From Paraburkholderia phenazinium (GTDB taxonomy: Bacteria; Pseudomonadota; Gammaproteobacteria; Burkholderiales; Burkholderiaceae), in contig NZ_FSRU01000001.1 of NCBI RefSeq assembly GCF_900142845.1, positions 2,976,001-3,040,000 of the forward strand: DNA of 64,000 bases, given 5' to 3'. Position numbers and translations under genes: made by a program. This document shows, one piece after another, positions 8,384-17,200 of the stretch (the first letter of the stretch is position 1; every line of letters starts with the position of its first letter). The notes beneath the pieces were generated by a model that saw only the letters and a list, made by a program, of their open reading frames with translations, searched no databases and had not been told where the DNA came from.

Positions 8384-9184
8384 TCACGCGGACGCAGCCA
8401 ATTCCTCGATGCGCAGATCGGTCACGACCATATGCGCCTTGTAATGGGTAATGCAAAACGGCAGACGGGCATGCATTGCTGCAAGTTGCGCAGTCGCACC
8501 ACACGCCCAGAACACCGGCAGCTCGTCTTCGCGCAACGTGGTCAGGCCGTGACCGCCATAGGACTGCGAAAGATCCTCAATGCCGATCAGTTGCGGCAGT
8601 CCAATATGCACCGGCGCGCCATGAAACATCGTGTGGCGGCTCGATACGAGCGTCGCGCGTATCGCGTCAGCCGGCGACAATGCGCGCATCGACACGACGA
8701 GCGGTCCTTTGAACGGCTCGCACGCTTCGGTTTGCAACGAGGTCACGTACATCGCGGAGACATTGCCTTCGTCGAGATGACGCAGCCGTACACCGTGATT
8801 TCGCAACAGCGTCTCGAACGAAAACGAGCAGCCCAGCACGAACGCAACCAGGTCGTCACGCCAGATATCGGTGATCGACTCAGGCGTGCTGCTTAGCTCG
8901 CCATCGCGAAACACCATGTAGCCGCCCACGTCCGTGCGCAGATCAAGGTCGGCGCCCAGCGCGGGCATGAACGGCACGCCCGGCTCCGATCGCGCCAGCA
9001 ACGGCAACGCCTGAGCGTTAGCCGCGCAAAACGCGGCGAATGCATCGGCATAGGCGGCAGGCACGATCATCAGGTTGCCCTGTACGTGATGCGGCGCGAT
9101 ATGGTTCGTGTATCCGGTCCAGCGCCGCTCACGGATCGCATGACGCAGGGCGAGCGGTGTATCGAACGTCGTGGTTGAGTTCAT
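8384..9184 (-). CDS. DUF1445 putative hydro-lyase (YcsI/D-glutamate cyclase-like family)
   Basis: A 266-residue protein with the family features GYTNHIAPHHVQGNL near the start, FPxxx-type core GCSFSFE, and the conserved FWACGATAQ near the C-terminus. Related proteins are annotated as putative hydro-lyases, and one mammalian homologue is a mitochondrial D-glutamate cyclase that interconverts D-glutamate and 5-oxo-D-proline. The ATG at 9184 overlaps the tonB stop (ATGA), fixing the start. A lactam- or glutamate-active enzyme here would fit the nearby HyuA/HyuB (oxoprolinase/hydantoinase) pair and the glutamine-synthetase-like ligase, but this is inference. Confidence 0.82.
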   Translation of the reverse strand: MNSTTTFDTPLALRHAIRERRWTGYTNHIAPHHVQGNLMIVPAAYADAFAAFCAANAQALPLLARSEPGVPFMPALGADLDLRTDVGGYMVFRDGELSSTPESITDIWRDDLVAFVLGCSFSFETLLRNHGVRLRHLDEGNVSAMYVTSLQTEACEPFKGPLVVSMRALSPADAIRATLVSSRHTMFHGAPVHIGLPQLIGIEDLSQSYGGHGLTTLREDELPVFWACGATAQLAAMHARLPFCITHYKAHMVVTDLRIEELAASA

Positions 9185-9888
9185 GGCGCGCTGAACTCCA
9201 CGGTCACCGTGAACGCATGCGCGTTTTCGCCGGTCCATGCATCGGCGGGGATGGCCGGATAACTGCCGCTTTCGACAATTGCGACTGCCTGCTTGTCGAG
9301 AATCGGCGAGTTGGACGTCCGCACCACGCTGACGTTGCTGACCGCACCCGCGCGGCTCAACGTGAAGCTCACCTCAACCGCACCCTCCGGGCGCAAGCGG
9401 CGTGCTTCACCGGACGGCGGGTATTGCGTGATCGACCGAATATACGAGCGTAACTTGCCCACGAAGCTGTTCTCGAGCGACGCGTTGTTCACTGGCGGCG
9501 CCACCGGGGCGGGCGGCGTCGGTTCGGCCTTCAGCGGCGCAGGTTGCGACGGCGGCGTAGCCTGAGGCGGTGGCACGGGCGCGGGTTTGGGCGCGGCCAC
9601 CGGCGTCGGTGCGGTCGTCGCATGCACCGGTGCCGGCACAGGTACCGGCCGGGGCTTAGGCGGCGGTGGAACCGGTTTGGGCGGCGGCGGCATTGGAGCC
9701 GGGGGGTGTACCGGCGCGGGAGGCTCGGGCGGCGGTGCCTGCAACGCCACCACGAACGTCTCCTGCTTCGGCGGAGCGGGCAACGGCGGGATAGGTCGCA
9801 GCGCGCCGAGCACGAGCAGCACGGACACAGCCACTACCATCCCGAACCCGGCCCCTTGACTCACTCGCTCCATAGGATCGGCACGCAT
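9181..9888 (-). CDS. tonB: TonB family energy transducer
   Basis: A 235-residue protein with one N-terminal membrane anchor (about 13-31, MVVAVSVLLVLGAL), a long proline/alanine-rich periplasmic spacer (about 32-140) and a C-terminal TonB domain containing YPPSGEARRLRPEGAVEV and the TonB-type SGSYPAIPADAW region. It links inner-membrane proton motive force to the outer-membrane receptor. It starts three bases after exbD, in the order receptor-exbB-exbD-tonB, so the complete uptake machine is encoded next to its receptor. An alternative ATG at 9873 would remove five residues. Confidence 0.9.
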   Translation of the reverse strand: MRADPMERVSQGAGFGMVVAVSVLLVLGALRPIPPLPAPPKQETFVVALQAPPPEPPAPVHPPAPMPPPPKPVPPPPKPRPVPVPAPVHATTAPTPVAAPKPAPVPPPQATPPSQPAPLKAEPTPPAPVAPPVNNASLENSFVGKLRSYIRSITQYPPSGEARRLRPEGAVEVSFTLSRAGAVSNVSVVRTSNSPILDKQAVAIVESGSYPAIPADAWTGENAHAFTVTVEFSAP

Positions 9889-9891
9889 CGC

Positions 9892-10296
9892 TTATTTCGC
9901 CTTCGTGATGATCGACGCGGCCGGCAGACCCGCATCTTTCAGTTGATCGAGCACGTCGACCAACACCTGCAGATTCGAGTGACCGTCGCCCGCGATGATC
10001 ACGCTCGGCTTGTCGTTACCCGCAATACTGCGCAAGGCCGCCGCAACCTGCGCAACCGGCGTCGGCTTGCCGTCGACCAGCACGTCGCCGCCCTGATCGA
10101 TCGTCAACGTAATGCGCTTTTGCTCCTGCACCTTCTCAGGGCTCGCCGAACTCGGCAACGCCACTTTCAATCCGAGCGCCGGCAACACATTCATGCTGAT
10201 CAGCACGAAGAACGCGAGCAAAAACATCATGACGTCGATCATCGGAATGATCTCGATGCGTGCCCGCCGTACTTCTCTTTGTGGAAATTGCCTCAT
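9892..10296 (-). CDS. exbD: ExbD/TolR family biopolymer transport protein
   Basis: A 134-residue protein with the ExbD layout: a short cytoplasmic tail, one membrane helix containing the conserved proton-pathway aspartate (IPMIDVMMFLLAFFVLI, about 18-34) and a periplasmic domain ending in DQLKDAGLPAASI. It works with ExbB as the proton-driven motor for TonB. It lies between exbB (34 bases upstream) and tonB (three bases downstream). Confidence 0.93.
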   Translation of the reverse strand: MRQFPQREVRRARIEIIPMIDVMMFLLAFFVLISMNVLPALGLKVALPSSASPEKVQEQKRITLTIDQGGDVLVDGKPTPVAQVAAALRSIAGNDKPSVIIAGDGHSNLQVLVDVLDQLKDAGLPAASIITKAK

Positions 10297-10330
10297 TTAA
10301 AGCCTCCGTCGACCTGGCTGGATAGTCGGC

Positions 10331-10975
10331 TCAAGCCGCGCGCTGACCGCGCATCTCGGCGCGCCGCGCCTGCCCCGACAAAGTCGCTTCAAGCAGGAAG
10401 GACTTGAATTCGTCGCTCAGGCTCTCGCCGAACCGGTGCAGGATGTTGTATCCGAGCAGGCCATACAGCGCCGTACCGATACCGATGGCAGTGGCGAAAA
10501 GCGCCGAGCCGATGCCACGGCTCACCGCGCCAGGGTCCGAAATCCCGCCTGCCGACAACGCATTGAACGTATCCATGATGCCGAGAATCGTACCGAGCAG
10601 ACCCAGCAGCGGCGCTGCCGTTACGATCGTGTCGAGAATCCACAAGCCGCGATTGATCTTGCGATCCACCCGCAGGAACAGCGCCGTCGACACGTCTTCG
10701 ACACGTTCGCGCGGCGCGTTCCCTTCACGCTGCACGTCCATATACTCGGACATGGCACGTGTCATCACGTCGGCGGCCGACTTGTCGAACTGCGGCTGCG
10801 GCCACGCTGGATCCTGCGCGACAGCCAACGCTAACGCCTTCGCAATGCGCGCCCGCCTGGCGGTCAGGTAAAAGTAAAAGACGAGTCGTTCGACGATCAC
10901 GAAGGTGAGGATCACCATCCCTGCATAGAGCAGGTGGATCGACGCGGCATGGAGAAATTCTCGATTGATTGGCAT
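10331..10975 (-). CDS. exbB: MotA/TolQ/ExbB proton channel family protein
   Basis: A 214-residue membrane protein: one N-terminal helix (about 12-35), a cytoplasmic loop, then the paired helices with the family core WILDTIVTAAPLLGLLGTILGIMDTF (about 120-145) and GIGSALFATAIGIGTALYGLLGYN (about 158-182). With ExbD it forms the inner-membrane ion channel that energises TonB. It starts nine bases after the receptor gene, so the receptor and its motor are in one transcript. Confidence 0.93.
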   Translation of the reverse strand: MPINREFLHAASIHLLYAGMVILTFVIVERLVFYFYLTARRARIAKALALAVAQDPAWPQPQFDKSAADVMTRAMSEYMDVQREGNAPRERVEDVSTALFLRVDRKINRGLWILDTIVTAAPLLGLLGTILGIMDTFNALSAGGISDPGAVSRGIGSALFATAIGIGTALYGLLGYNILHRFGESLSDEFKSFLLEATLSGQARRAEMRGQRAA

Positions 10976-10984
10976 GATGTTCCG

Positions 10985-13333
10985 TCAGAAGGCAGTTGCG
11001 AAAGTAACCATTGCGGTGACGCCGTTGCCCACGAGATACGTCGGGGCAGAGCCTGCGACCGACGAGCCGTCGAGGGCTTCGGTGGTCCTGGCATTCGTTG
11101 TCGCGCTATACACGCCCGACAGGTAGTGACGATTGAGCAAGTTCAGCATGTTGAGACGGATCTCAGGCTTCTTCAGGAACGCCGTGTTCGCGAAGCGCAT
11201 GCCGAGCGTGCCGTCCATCGTCATGTACGAAGGGATCTTTTCGTCGTTCATGAAGGTCGAGTATTGCGAGCCCACATACTTGACACCCAGGTTGGCGAAA
11301 TAGCGGCCGGTGTCGTAGTCGACTGCAAACGCGGCCTGCATGCGCGGCGATTCGACAGCTTCTTTCCCCGCCGTCGGGAGGTACGACGTACCCGTTTGAA
11401 TGTTGTCCTCGATTTCCGTATGCAGATATTCAAACGACACATACGGACGGAAGTTGTGGATCGGCTGCATGCCCAGTTCGAAGTCCACACCTTCGCCCAT
11501 CTGACGTCCACCATTGATCGGTTCGCTCAGGCAACCCGGATCGCAGATGCTCGACGAGATCTGACGGTTCTTGAAGTCATAGCGGAACAGCGTGGTGGAC
11601 GACGTGAAATACGGTCCCTGGTAACGGTAGCCGAGCTCGAACGACGTGGAGCTTTCGCCCGGTTGATGCGGGTTTGCCTTCGTCGTCTGCGTGCCGTTGT
11701 AGTAGTACGGATAGAGCGAGTTTTCCGGCAAGAGGCCGTAGCTCTCGGTCACGCTCGCGAAAAACTGGTGGCGTTCGGCCGGTTTGAAACTCACAGCGAA
11801 AGTCGGCAATGTCGCCATGTGCACGACTTCGTCACGCGGATCCGGATTCGGTTCGAGATCGTTACCCACACGGCGCAGCCACAGTTCCTTGAGACCCGCG
11901 CTGATCTTGAGCGAGTCGCCCAGGTAGCTCAGCGTATCGCCGAAGAAGAGTGCGCCGGAGTCGTCAATGGTGTTCCGGTTCAAGCCGGTAATCACCTGCC
12001 CGTTCGACAGGCGGATCTGGTCGCTGCTACCCGAGTAGTCGAGCGGCGTGGTGCCGTTCGTGTAGCTATACGGTTGATACAGGTGGTCTTGCGAGTGCTC
12101 GAACCACGCACCGGCGACGATGTCGTTGTTGCCAATCGTGTATTCGCCCTTGAGCGTCGTACCTTCGCGAACCGTGCTTTCGATATACGGCGTGTAGACG
12201 AGAACGTTAGTGTCGGTGGTCGTGCCATTGCGGTTGAGGTCGACCGGTTGAACCGTGTCGCCGTAACCCACCGCGCTTTCGTTCATCAGCGAGGCATCGC
12301 CCGAAGCACCGTAGCCATAGTAGACATATGGCGTGAAGGTCACGCGCAACGCCGGATTCACAACGAACGTGGACGGCATCGACACGAGCAGGTTGCGCCA
12401 CGGGTTCTTCAGCAATGCGTAATACGACGTGCCGCCGGCCGCGTAGCTCGCGGCGTAGTTCGACGCCGAGCCAAAGCCGCGATCCTGACTGTACTCCGCG
12501 AGCGTCGGGTTCTTATACGTATCGCGCACGATCTCCGAATAGGTCAGCGCGAGCTTTGTCGAACTGCCGCCGCCCCAGTCCTTCACAATACCCATGTCGA
12601 CGTGTTGCTTCTTGTCCTCGCCTTCGCCGCGGAAATGGTTGGCGTCGATGTTCGAAAACGAAATAAAGCCACGCAAACCGGTGTCGCCAATGTCGCCGCT
12701 TTCGAGTCGCACGAACTCACGACGCGCATCGTCCGTACCGTACGACATATCGACGAGTCCGCCGGCCTCGTGAGACGGGTTATGCAGGAACAGATCGACC
12801 ACGCCGCCCGTCGCGTTGACGTTCGGCGAAGCGAGGTCGGGCGTGCCCTGGTTCAACGTCACGACGTCGGTGTTCTCCGTATCGATCCACTCACCCGGAA
12901 ACACGGACCAGTTCGACACGACACTCAACGGCATGCCTTCGAAGTTGAAACCCATTTGCGAGCCCTGCAGACCGCGCACTGCGATCACGCCCTGGTTGAG
13001 ACCGTATGCATCGCCGGTGCCTGTCGTCGCACCCGGCGAGTACTTCAGAATCTGAAATACATCCGCGGACGGAGCCTGCTTCTGAATGAAATCGCGCGTG
13101 ACCGAGCTCTTTGACTTCGGCACGTCTTCGTCGACGATCAGACCGCCACCAGGTTCTTTACGCGTCACGCCCGTTGCCGAGGGCGTGTTGTCCGCGGTGG
13201 CCGTACTCGTACCCGTTGCGCTGACTTTGCCGATGTCGGTCGTGTCTTTGTCGGGTGTAGTCGTCTGAGCGAACACCGATGCCGGAACTGTGGCACCTAC
13301 GACCATCCATTTGATAAGCGTCTTGTTCTTCAA
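10985..13333 (-). CDS. TonB-dependent outer-membrane receptor
   Basis: A 782-residue receptor. A signal peptide (about 1-22, ending VFAQ) is followed by a plug domain with a TonB-box-like region and QAPSADVFQILKYSPGA, then a barrel that ends in phenylalanine (TFATAF) as outer-membrane proteins usually do. It resembles ligand-uptake receptors without an obvious siderophore signature, and it has no N-terminal FecR-signalling extension. The dedicated exbB-exbD-tonB genes follow within nine bases. Its placement inside a degradation island suggests it imports the substrate or a bound form of it. The 290 bases upstream (13334-13623) separate it from the aldehyde dehydrogenase gene and hold no obvious strong promoter, though a new transcript could start there. 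Confidence 0.9.
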   Translation of the reverse strand: MKNKTLIKWMVVGATVPASVFAQTTTPDKDTTDIGKVSATGTSTATADNTPSATGVTRKEPGGGLIVDEDVPKSKSSVTRDFIQKQAPSADVFQILKYSPGATTGTGDAYGLNQGVIAVRGLQGSQMGFNFEGMPLSVVSNWSVFPGEWIDTENTDVVTLNQGTPDLASPNVNATGGVVDLFLHNPSHEAGGLVDMSYGTDDARREFVRLESGDIGDTGLRGFISFSNIDANHFRGEGEDKKQHVDMGIVKDWGGGSSTKLALTYSEIVRDTYKNPTLAEYSQDRGFGSASNYAASYAAGGTSYYALLKNPWRNLLVSMPSTFVVNPALRVTFTPYVYYGYGASGDASLMNESAVGYGDTVQPVDLNRNGTTTDTNVLVYTPYIESTVREGTTLKGEYTIGNNDIVAGAWFEHSQDHLYQPYSYTNGTTPLDYSGSSDQIRLSNGQVITGLNRNTIDDSGALFFGDTLSYLGDSLKISAGLKELWLRRVGNDLEPNPDPRDEVVHMATLPTFAVSFKPAERHQFFASVTESYGLLPENSLYPYYYNGTQTTKANPHQPGESSTSFELGYRYQGPYFTSSTTLFRYDFKNRQISSSICDPGCLSEPINGGRQMGEGVDFELGMQPIHNFRPYVSFEYLHTEIEDNIQTGTSYLPTAGKEAVESPRMQAAFAVDYDTGRYFANLGVKYVGSQYSTFMNDEKIPSYMTMDGTLGMRFANTAFLKKPEIRLNMLNLLNRHYLSGVYSATTNARTTEALDGSSVAGSAPTYLVGNGVTAMVTFATAF

Positions 13334-13623
13334 TGCAGACCCCTGAGCATGCGAGTGGAAATGTCGGCGTGCAACTGAAGCTCAGCGTCACACCTTTCGG
13401 ATTCGAGTGACGTCCCGCTGCTGCGGACGTTTCGTGCGATTGAATGTATCGAGGTCAATTTCTTCCCACGAGTGCTTTTTTCGCAGGGCAACGACACCGA
13501 ACTGTCTACGCACACCAAAGTGTTTTCCCACCCATCTGTCGTATCGAACAACGTACGCGAGCGACGTCCATCCTTCGATGAAGCGCCGCTCATGCTCCCC
13601 TTGAAGTCACCGTATCGGCGCCG

Positions 13624-15117
13624 TCAATCGCGCCGGATCCACACGCCTTTGACGTTCAGGTAATCGTCGAGTTGTTGTGTTCCCGACTCGCGTCCATACC
13701 CACTCATCTTGTAGCCGCCGAACGGCATCGCGGGGTCCATCGCGTTGTAGCAGTTCACCCACACTGAGCCGGACCGAATGCGGCTCGCGAGCGTATGCGC
13801 GCGCCCCACATCGCGCGTCCACACCCCTGCGCCGAGGCCGAACGGCGTTGCGTTCGCGCGCGCGACGACCTCGTCCACCGTATCGAATGGAATGGCTGCT
13901 ACCACGGGCCCAAAGATTTCCTCTCGCGCGATGCGCATGTCGTCGTTCACGTTACGGAAGACTGTGGGCGGCACAAAAAAACCACCGTCGTAGCCTGCGC
14001 CCGCCAGCCGGCGCCCACCCGCAAGCGCATGCGCGCCCTCCTGTTCTCCCGCGGACAGATAGCCGAGCACCCGGTCAAGCTGCCTCTTCGAGACGAGCGG
14101 TCCGATATCGGTCTCGCCATCCACGCCATGCCCCACCTTCAGACTGCGTGCGGTATAGGCAACGGCTTCGACGAAAGCATCGAAGATGGGACGCTGGATG
14201 AAAAGCCGCGTGCCGGCGCTGCAGATCTGCCCTGCATTGGCAAAGGCAGCCATCGCCGCGGCAGGCGCCGCGCGATCGATGTCGGCGTCCGCGAACACGA
14301 TGTTGGGCGATTTACCGCCCAACTCGAGCGACAGCCGTTTCAGATTGCCCGCCGACGCCTTGACGATCTGCTGTCCCGTCACATGCGACCCCGTAAACGA
14401 GACCTTGTCGACGTCCATATGCGCGGCCAATGCCGCACCCGCCGTTGCGCCGTAGCCCGGCACGATATTGACGACACCTGGCGGCACACCCGCTTCGAGC
14501 AACAACTCGCCGAAGCGCAGCGGCGTCAGCGACGCGTCCTCCGCCGGTTTGAGCACCAGCGTGCAACCCGTGGCGAGCACCGGTCCGGTCTTCCAGATCG
14601 CGGCCATCAACGGGCCGTTCCAGGGCACGATGGCGCCGACGACGCCAACCGGCTCCTTGATTGCGCAGGCAAAGAGGTCGCCACCGAGCGACGTGTCCAC
14701 CGTCTGCCCATGCAGCGTCACGGCCATCGACGCGAAATAGCGCAGCAGGCCGACCATATGGCGCTTGCTACCGCGCGTGTGGCGAATCGGCGCGCCCATA
14801 TCCAGCGTGTCGAGCAGGCTTAGTTCGTCGAAGTGCGCGTCCACCAGGTCGGCGAGACGCAGCAGGATCGACTGGCGCTCATCGGGCTTCATCGCCCGCC
14901 ACGGTCCTTCGAAGGCACGCCGCGCCGCGCGCACGGCGCGATCGATGTCCGCCGCGTCGCCTTCGGCGATAGTGGCGAGCCATTCGCCGGTCGCGGGATT
15001 GCGCGAATCGAACGTCTTGCCGGACAGCGCGTTCACCCATTCGCCGTCGATCAGCATGTGCTTGACGCGGCCATCGAGAAACCCGGGCTTGCCACCCGTC
15101 GGATCAGCAGAAGTCAT
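13624..15117 (-). CDS. NAD(P)-dependent aldehyde dehydrogenase
   Basis: A 497-residue enzyme of the usual ALDH length. Visible features are PWN near 165-167, the general-base Glu265 in LELGGKSP, and the nucleophile Cys299 in GQICSAG. The C-terminal PFGGYKMSGYGRE motif is complete. It oxidises an aldehyde to a carboxylate. It lies 30 bases after the PLP enzyme and in the same run as two SDRs, so it could take the aldehyde from an alcohol dehydrogenase step. The specific aldehyde cannot be read from sequence. Confidence 0.93.
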   Translation of the reverse strand: MTSADPTGGKPGFLDGRVKHMLIDGEWVNALSGKTFDSRNPATGEWLATIAEGDAADIDRAVRAARRAFEGPWRAMKPDERQSILLRLADLVDAHFDELSLLDTLDMGAPIRHTRGSKRHMVGLLRYFASMAVTLHGQTVDTSLGGDLFACAIKEPVGVVGAIVPWNGPLMAAIWKTGPVLATGCTLVLKPAEDASLTPLRFGELLLEAGVPPGVVNIVPGYGATAGAALAAHMDVDKVSFTGSHVTGQQIVKASAGNLKRLSLELGGKSPNIVFADADIDRAAPAAAMAAFANAGQICSAGTRLFIQRPIFDAFVEAVAYTARSLKVGHGVDGETDIGPLVSKRQLDRVLGYLSAGEQEGAHALAGGRRLAGAGYDGGFFVPPTVFRNVNDDMRIAREEIFGPVVAAIPFDTVDEVVARANATPFGLGAGVWTRDVGRAHTLASRIRSGSVWVNCYNAMDPAMPFGGYKMSGYGRESGTQQLDDYLNVKGVWIRRD

Positions 15118-15147
15118 CGGAACTCAATATGAAGGTCGGTTGAGGTG

Positions 15148-16350
15148 TTACGCTGCGGCCGCGAGACGTTGGAAACCGCGTTCGAGATCGTCGATCAGAT
15201 CGTCGACGTCCTCCAGACCCACATGCAGCCGCAAGCCCCGGCCATCCGAAGCCCACGGACGCGCCGTGCGCAACGTGCCCGGATAGGTGGGCACAACCAG
15301 GCTCTCGTAGCCCCCCCATGAATAGCCCATCTGAAACAACGTCATGTGGTCGAGCATCGCGGCGAACTGCGCATCCGAACAAGGCTTCAGCACCAGACCG
15401 AAGAGACCCGAGGCCGCTTCGAAATCGCGCTTCCAGATGGCGTGTCCAGGATCGTCGGGAAGTGCCGGATACATCACGCTGTCCACCTCCGGGCGCTGCT
15501 GTAACCACTGCGCGACCTTGAGTGCGCTACGTTGATGCCGCTCCATGCGGATCGGCAACGTGCGCAGACCACGAAGCGCCATATACACGTCGTCGGGTCC
15601 GCCGCAATAGCCGGCTCCCGAAGCGGTCTGCTTGAGACGCACGAACACTTCTTCGGTCGTGACGGCAATACCGAGCATCAGGTCCGAATGCCCCGAGATG
15701 TATTTGGTGGCCGCATGAAGCGATACATCTATGCCGTGCCGCAAAGGCCGGAAGCCGATAGGTGACGCCCACGTGTTGTCCATGACCGACACGATGTCGC
15801 GCGCGCGGCATGCCTTGGCGATAGCAGGTACGTCGCATACCTCGAACGTCAAGGAACACGGCGACTCGAGGTAGACCACTCGCGTGTTCGGGCGAAACAG
15901 CGCTTCGATGCCCGCGCCAATCTGCGGATCGAAGTACTCGATATCCACGCCGAATTTGCGCAGGGTCTCCTCGCAAAATGCGCGGGCGGGACCGTACAGG
16001 CTGTCGACGATCAGCAGGTGATCGCCGGCCGACAGAAACGCCATCAGCGATGCCGCGATTGCGCCAAGGCCACACGACGTGACCACGGCACGATAGCCGC
16101 CTTCGAGTTCCGTCATGGCATCTTCGAGGGCGCGCGTGGTGGGTGTGCCTTCGCGGCCATAGGTGAAGCCCACGTAGGCACCGCTCGCGCGATCACGGCG
16201 CGTTTCGAGCAATTCGTCGACCGTCTCGAAGATAAACGTCGACGCGTGGTAGACGGGCGTATTCACAACGCCGTGAAAGTCGCGCGGCGTGCGGCCTGTG
16301 TGGACGACGCGGGTATCCGTCTTGTGCTGCCGTTCGGTTTTTTGGTCCAT
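15148..16350 (-). CDS. cystathionine beta-lyase-type PLP enzyme (Cys/Met metabolism gamma-family)
   Basis: A 400-residue PLP enzyme with the gamma-family order TPVYHASTF, YGREGTPTTRALE (phosphate contact), D191 in MDNTWASP, and the Schiff-base Lys216 in ATKYISGHSD. The C-terminus SWGGYESL fits cystathionine beta-lyase. The ATG at 16350 lies 26 bases after the preceding SDR and starts the family sequence; longer frames are not conserved. Such enzymes cleave C-S bonds, but no other sulfur gene is nearby. In this island it may instead act by beta- or gamma-elimination on an amino acid or sulfur-containing intermediate. Confidence 0.87.
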   Translation of the reverse strand: MDQKTERQHKTDTRVVHTGRTPRDFHGVVNTPVYHASTFIFETVDELLETRRDRASGAYVGFTYGREGTPTTRALEDAMTELEGGYRAVVTSCGLGAIAASLMAFLSAGDHLLIVDSLYGPARAFCEETLRKFGVDIEYFDPQIGAGIEALFRPNTRVVYLESPCSLTFEVCDVPAIAKACRARDIVSVMDNTWASPIGFRPLRHGIDVSLHAATKYISGHSDLMLGIAVTTEEVFVRLKQTASGAGYCGGPDDVYMALRGLRTLPIRMERHQRSALKVAQWLQQRPEVDSVMYPALPDDPGHAIWKRDFEAASGLFGLVLKPCSDAQFAAMLDHMTLFQMGYSWGGYESLVVPTYPGTLRTARPWASDGRGLRLHVGLEDVDDLIDDLERGFQRLAAAA

Positions 16351-16375
16351 GATGTCTGTCAGGTGGCGGAGGGGG

Positions 16376-17200
16376 TCAAACGAGCATGCCGGCATCGACC
16401 ACGATGTCCTGACCGGTCATCATCCGGCCGGTTTCGCTCGCGAGGTACAGGACGGCGCCCGCGATGTCGGAAGGACTCACGAGACGGCCCATGGCGGTTT
16501 GCGCGATGAAGCGGGCGTGCACGGCGTCATAGCTGATACCTTCCCGCTGCGCGGTTCGCCTGAACATCTCGGACAACCGTTCGCCTTCGATGCCGCCCGG
16601 CGAAACAAGATTCACGCGAATGCCAAACGCCCCCGCGTCGAGCGCGGCCGATTTGATGAGGCCGCGCAGCGCCCATTTCGACGCTGCGTACACGGAGAAA
16701 TTCTGCACACCCTTATGTCCATAGGTGCCCCCGATCGCGACGATGCAGCCCTGCTGGCGTTCGATCATCGCCGGCATCACGGCTTTCATCGCGAGCAGGG
16801 TGCCGAGCACGTTCAGATCGAAGCAGGCGCGAAAGTCGCGCTCTTCTGCCAGCCAGAGCGGCCCTTTCGCTGCCGAGGTTCCCGCCGCGCAAATCAACGT
16901 ATCGATCCGGCCATATTCGTCGAGCACGGCATGCGCCGCGGCATCGATTGCATCCTCGCGCGTCACGTCGGCCACGGCGACGCTCGCAAGGCCACCCGCG
17001 GCGCGAATCTTGTCCACCACCCGTTCGCCCGCGTCGATATCGCGTCCCACCACGACCACGGTCGCGCCTTCTTGCGCCAGCGCGAGCGCGAGTTCGGCAC
17101 CCACACCGCGGGTGCCACCGGTCACCATCGCAACCTGGCCATCAAGCCTTCCTGCGCCGGCCCTAAGTTCGAATTCCATTTCGCGCGACATCACACTCAT
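16376..17200 (-). CDS. SDR-family oxidoreductase with Ser-to-Gly active site
   Basis: A 274-residue SDR with Rossmann motif TGGTRGVG (27-34), Y171-x3-K175 and an active-site serine replaced by Gly158 in AIGGTYG, thirteen residues before the tyrosine. Its ATG overlaps the stop of the ABC permease gene (ATGA), which fixes the start at 17200 and shows translational coupling with the transporter. It resembles the SDRs at 6655-7461 and 30804-31595 throughout the active-site half. It probably acts on a diol, alcohol or ketone formed in the same pathway. Confidence 0.87.
   Translation of the reverse strand: MSVMSREMEFELRAGAGRLDGQVAMVTGGTRGVGAELALALAQEGATVVVVGRDIDAGERVVDKIRAAGGLASVAVADVTREDAIDAAAHAVLDEYGRIDTLICAAGTSAAKGPLWLAEERDFRACFDLNVLGTLLAMKAVMPAMIERQQGCIVAIGGTYGHKGVQNFSVYAASKWALRGLIKSAALDAGAFGIRVNLVSPGGIEGERLSEMFRRTAQREGISYDAVHARFIAQTAMGRLVSPSDIAGAVLYLASETGRMMTGQDIVVDAGMLV

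Noticed and set aside
9544..10407. 287-residue Arg/His-rich plus-strand frame
   Set aside because: It is the reverse of the proline-rich TonB spacer and exbD, with strongly biased composition and no motif.
10934..13114. 726-residue plus-strand frame opposite the TonB receptor
   Set aside because: It is rich in Arg/Val/His and has no recognisable motif, as expected for the reverse strand of a high-GC gene. The minus-strand receptor has a signal peptide, plug and barrel end.
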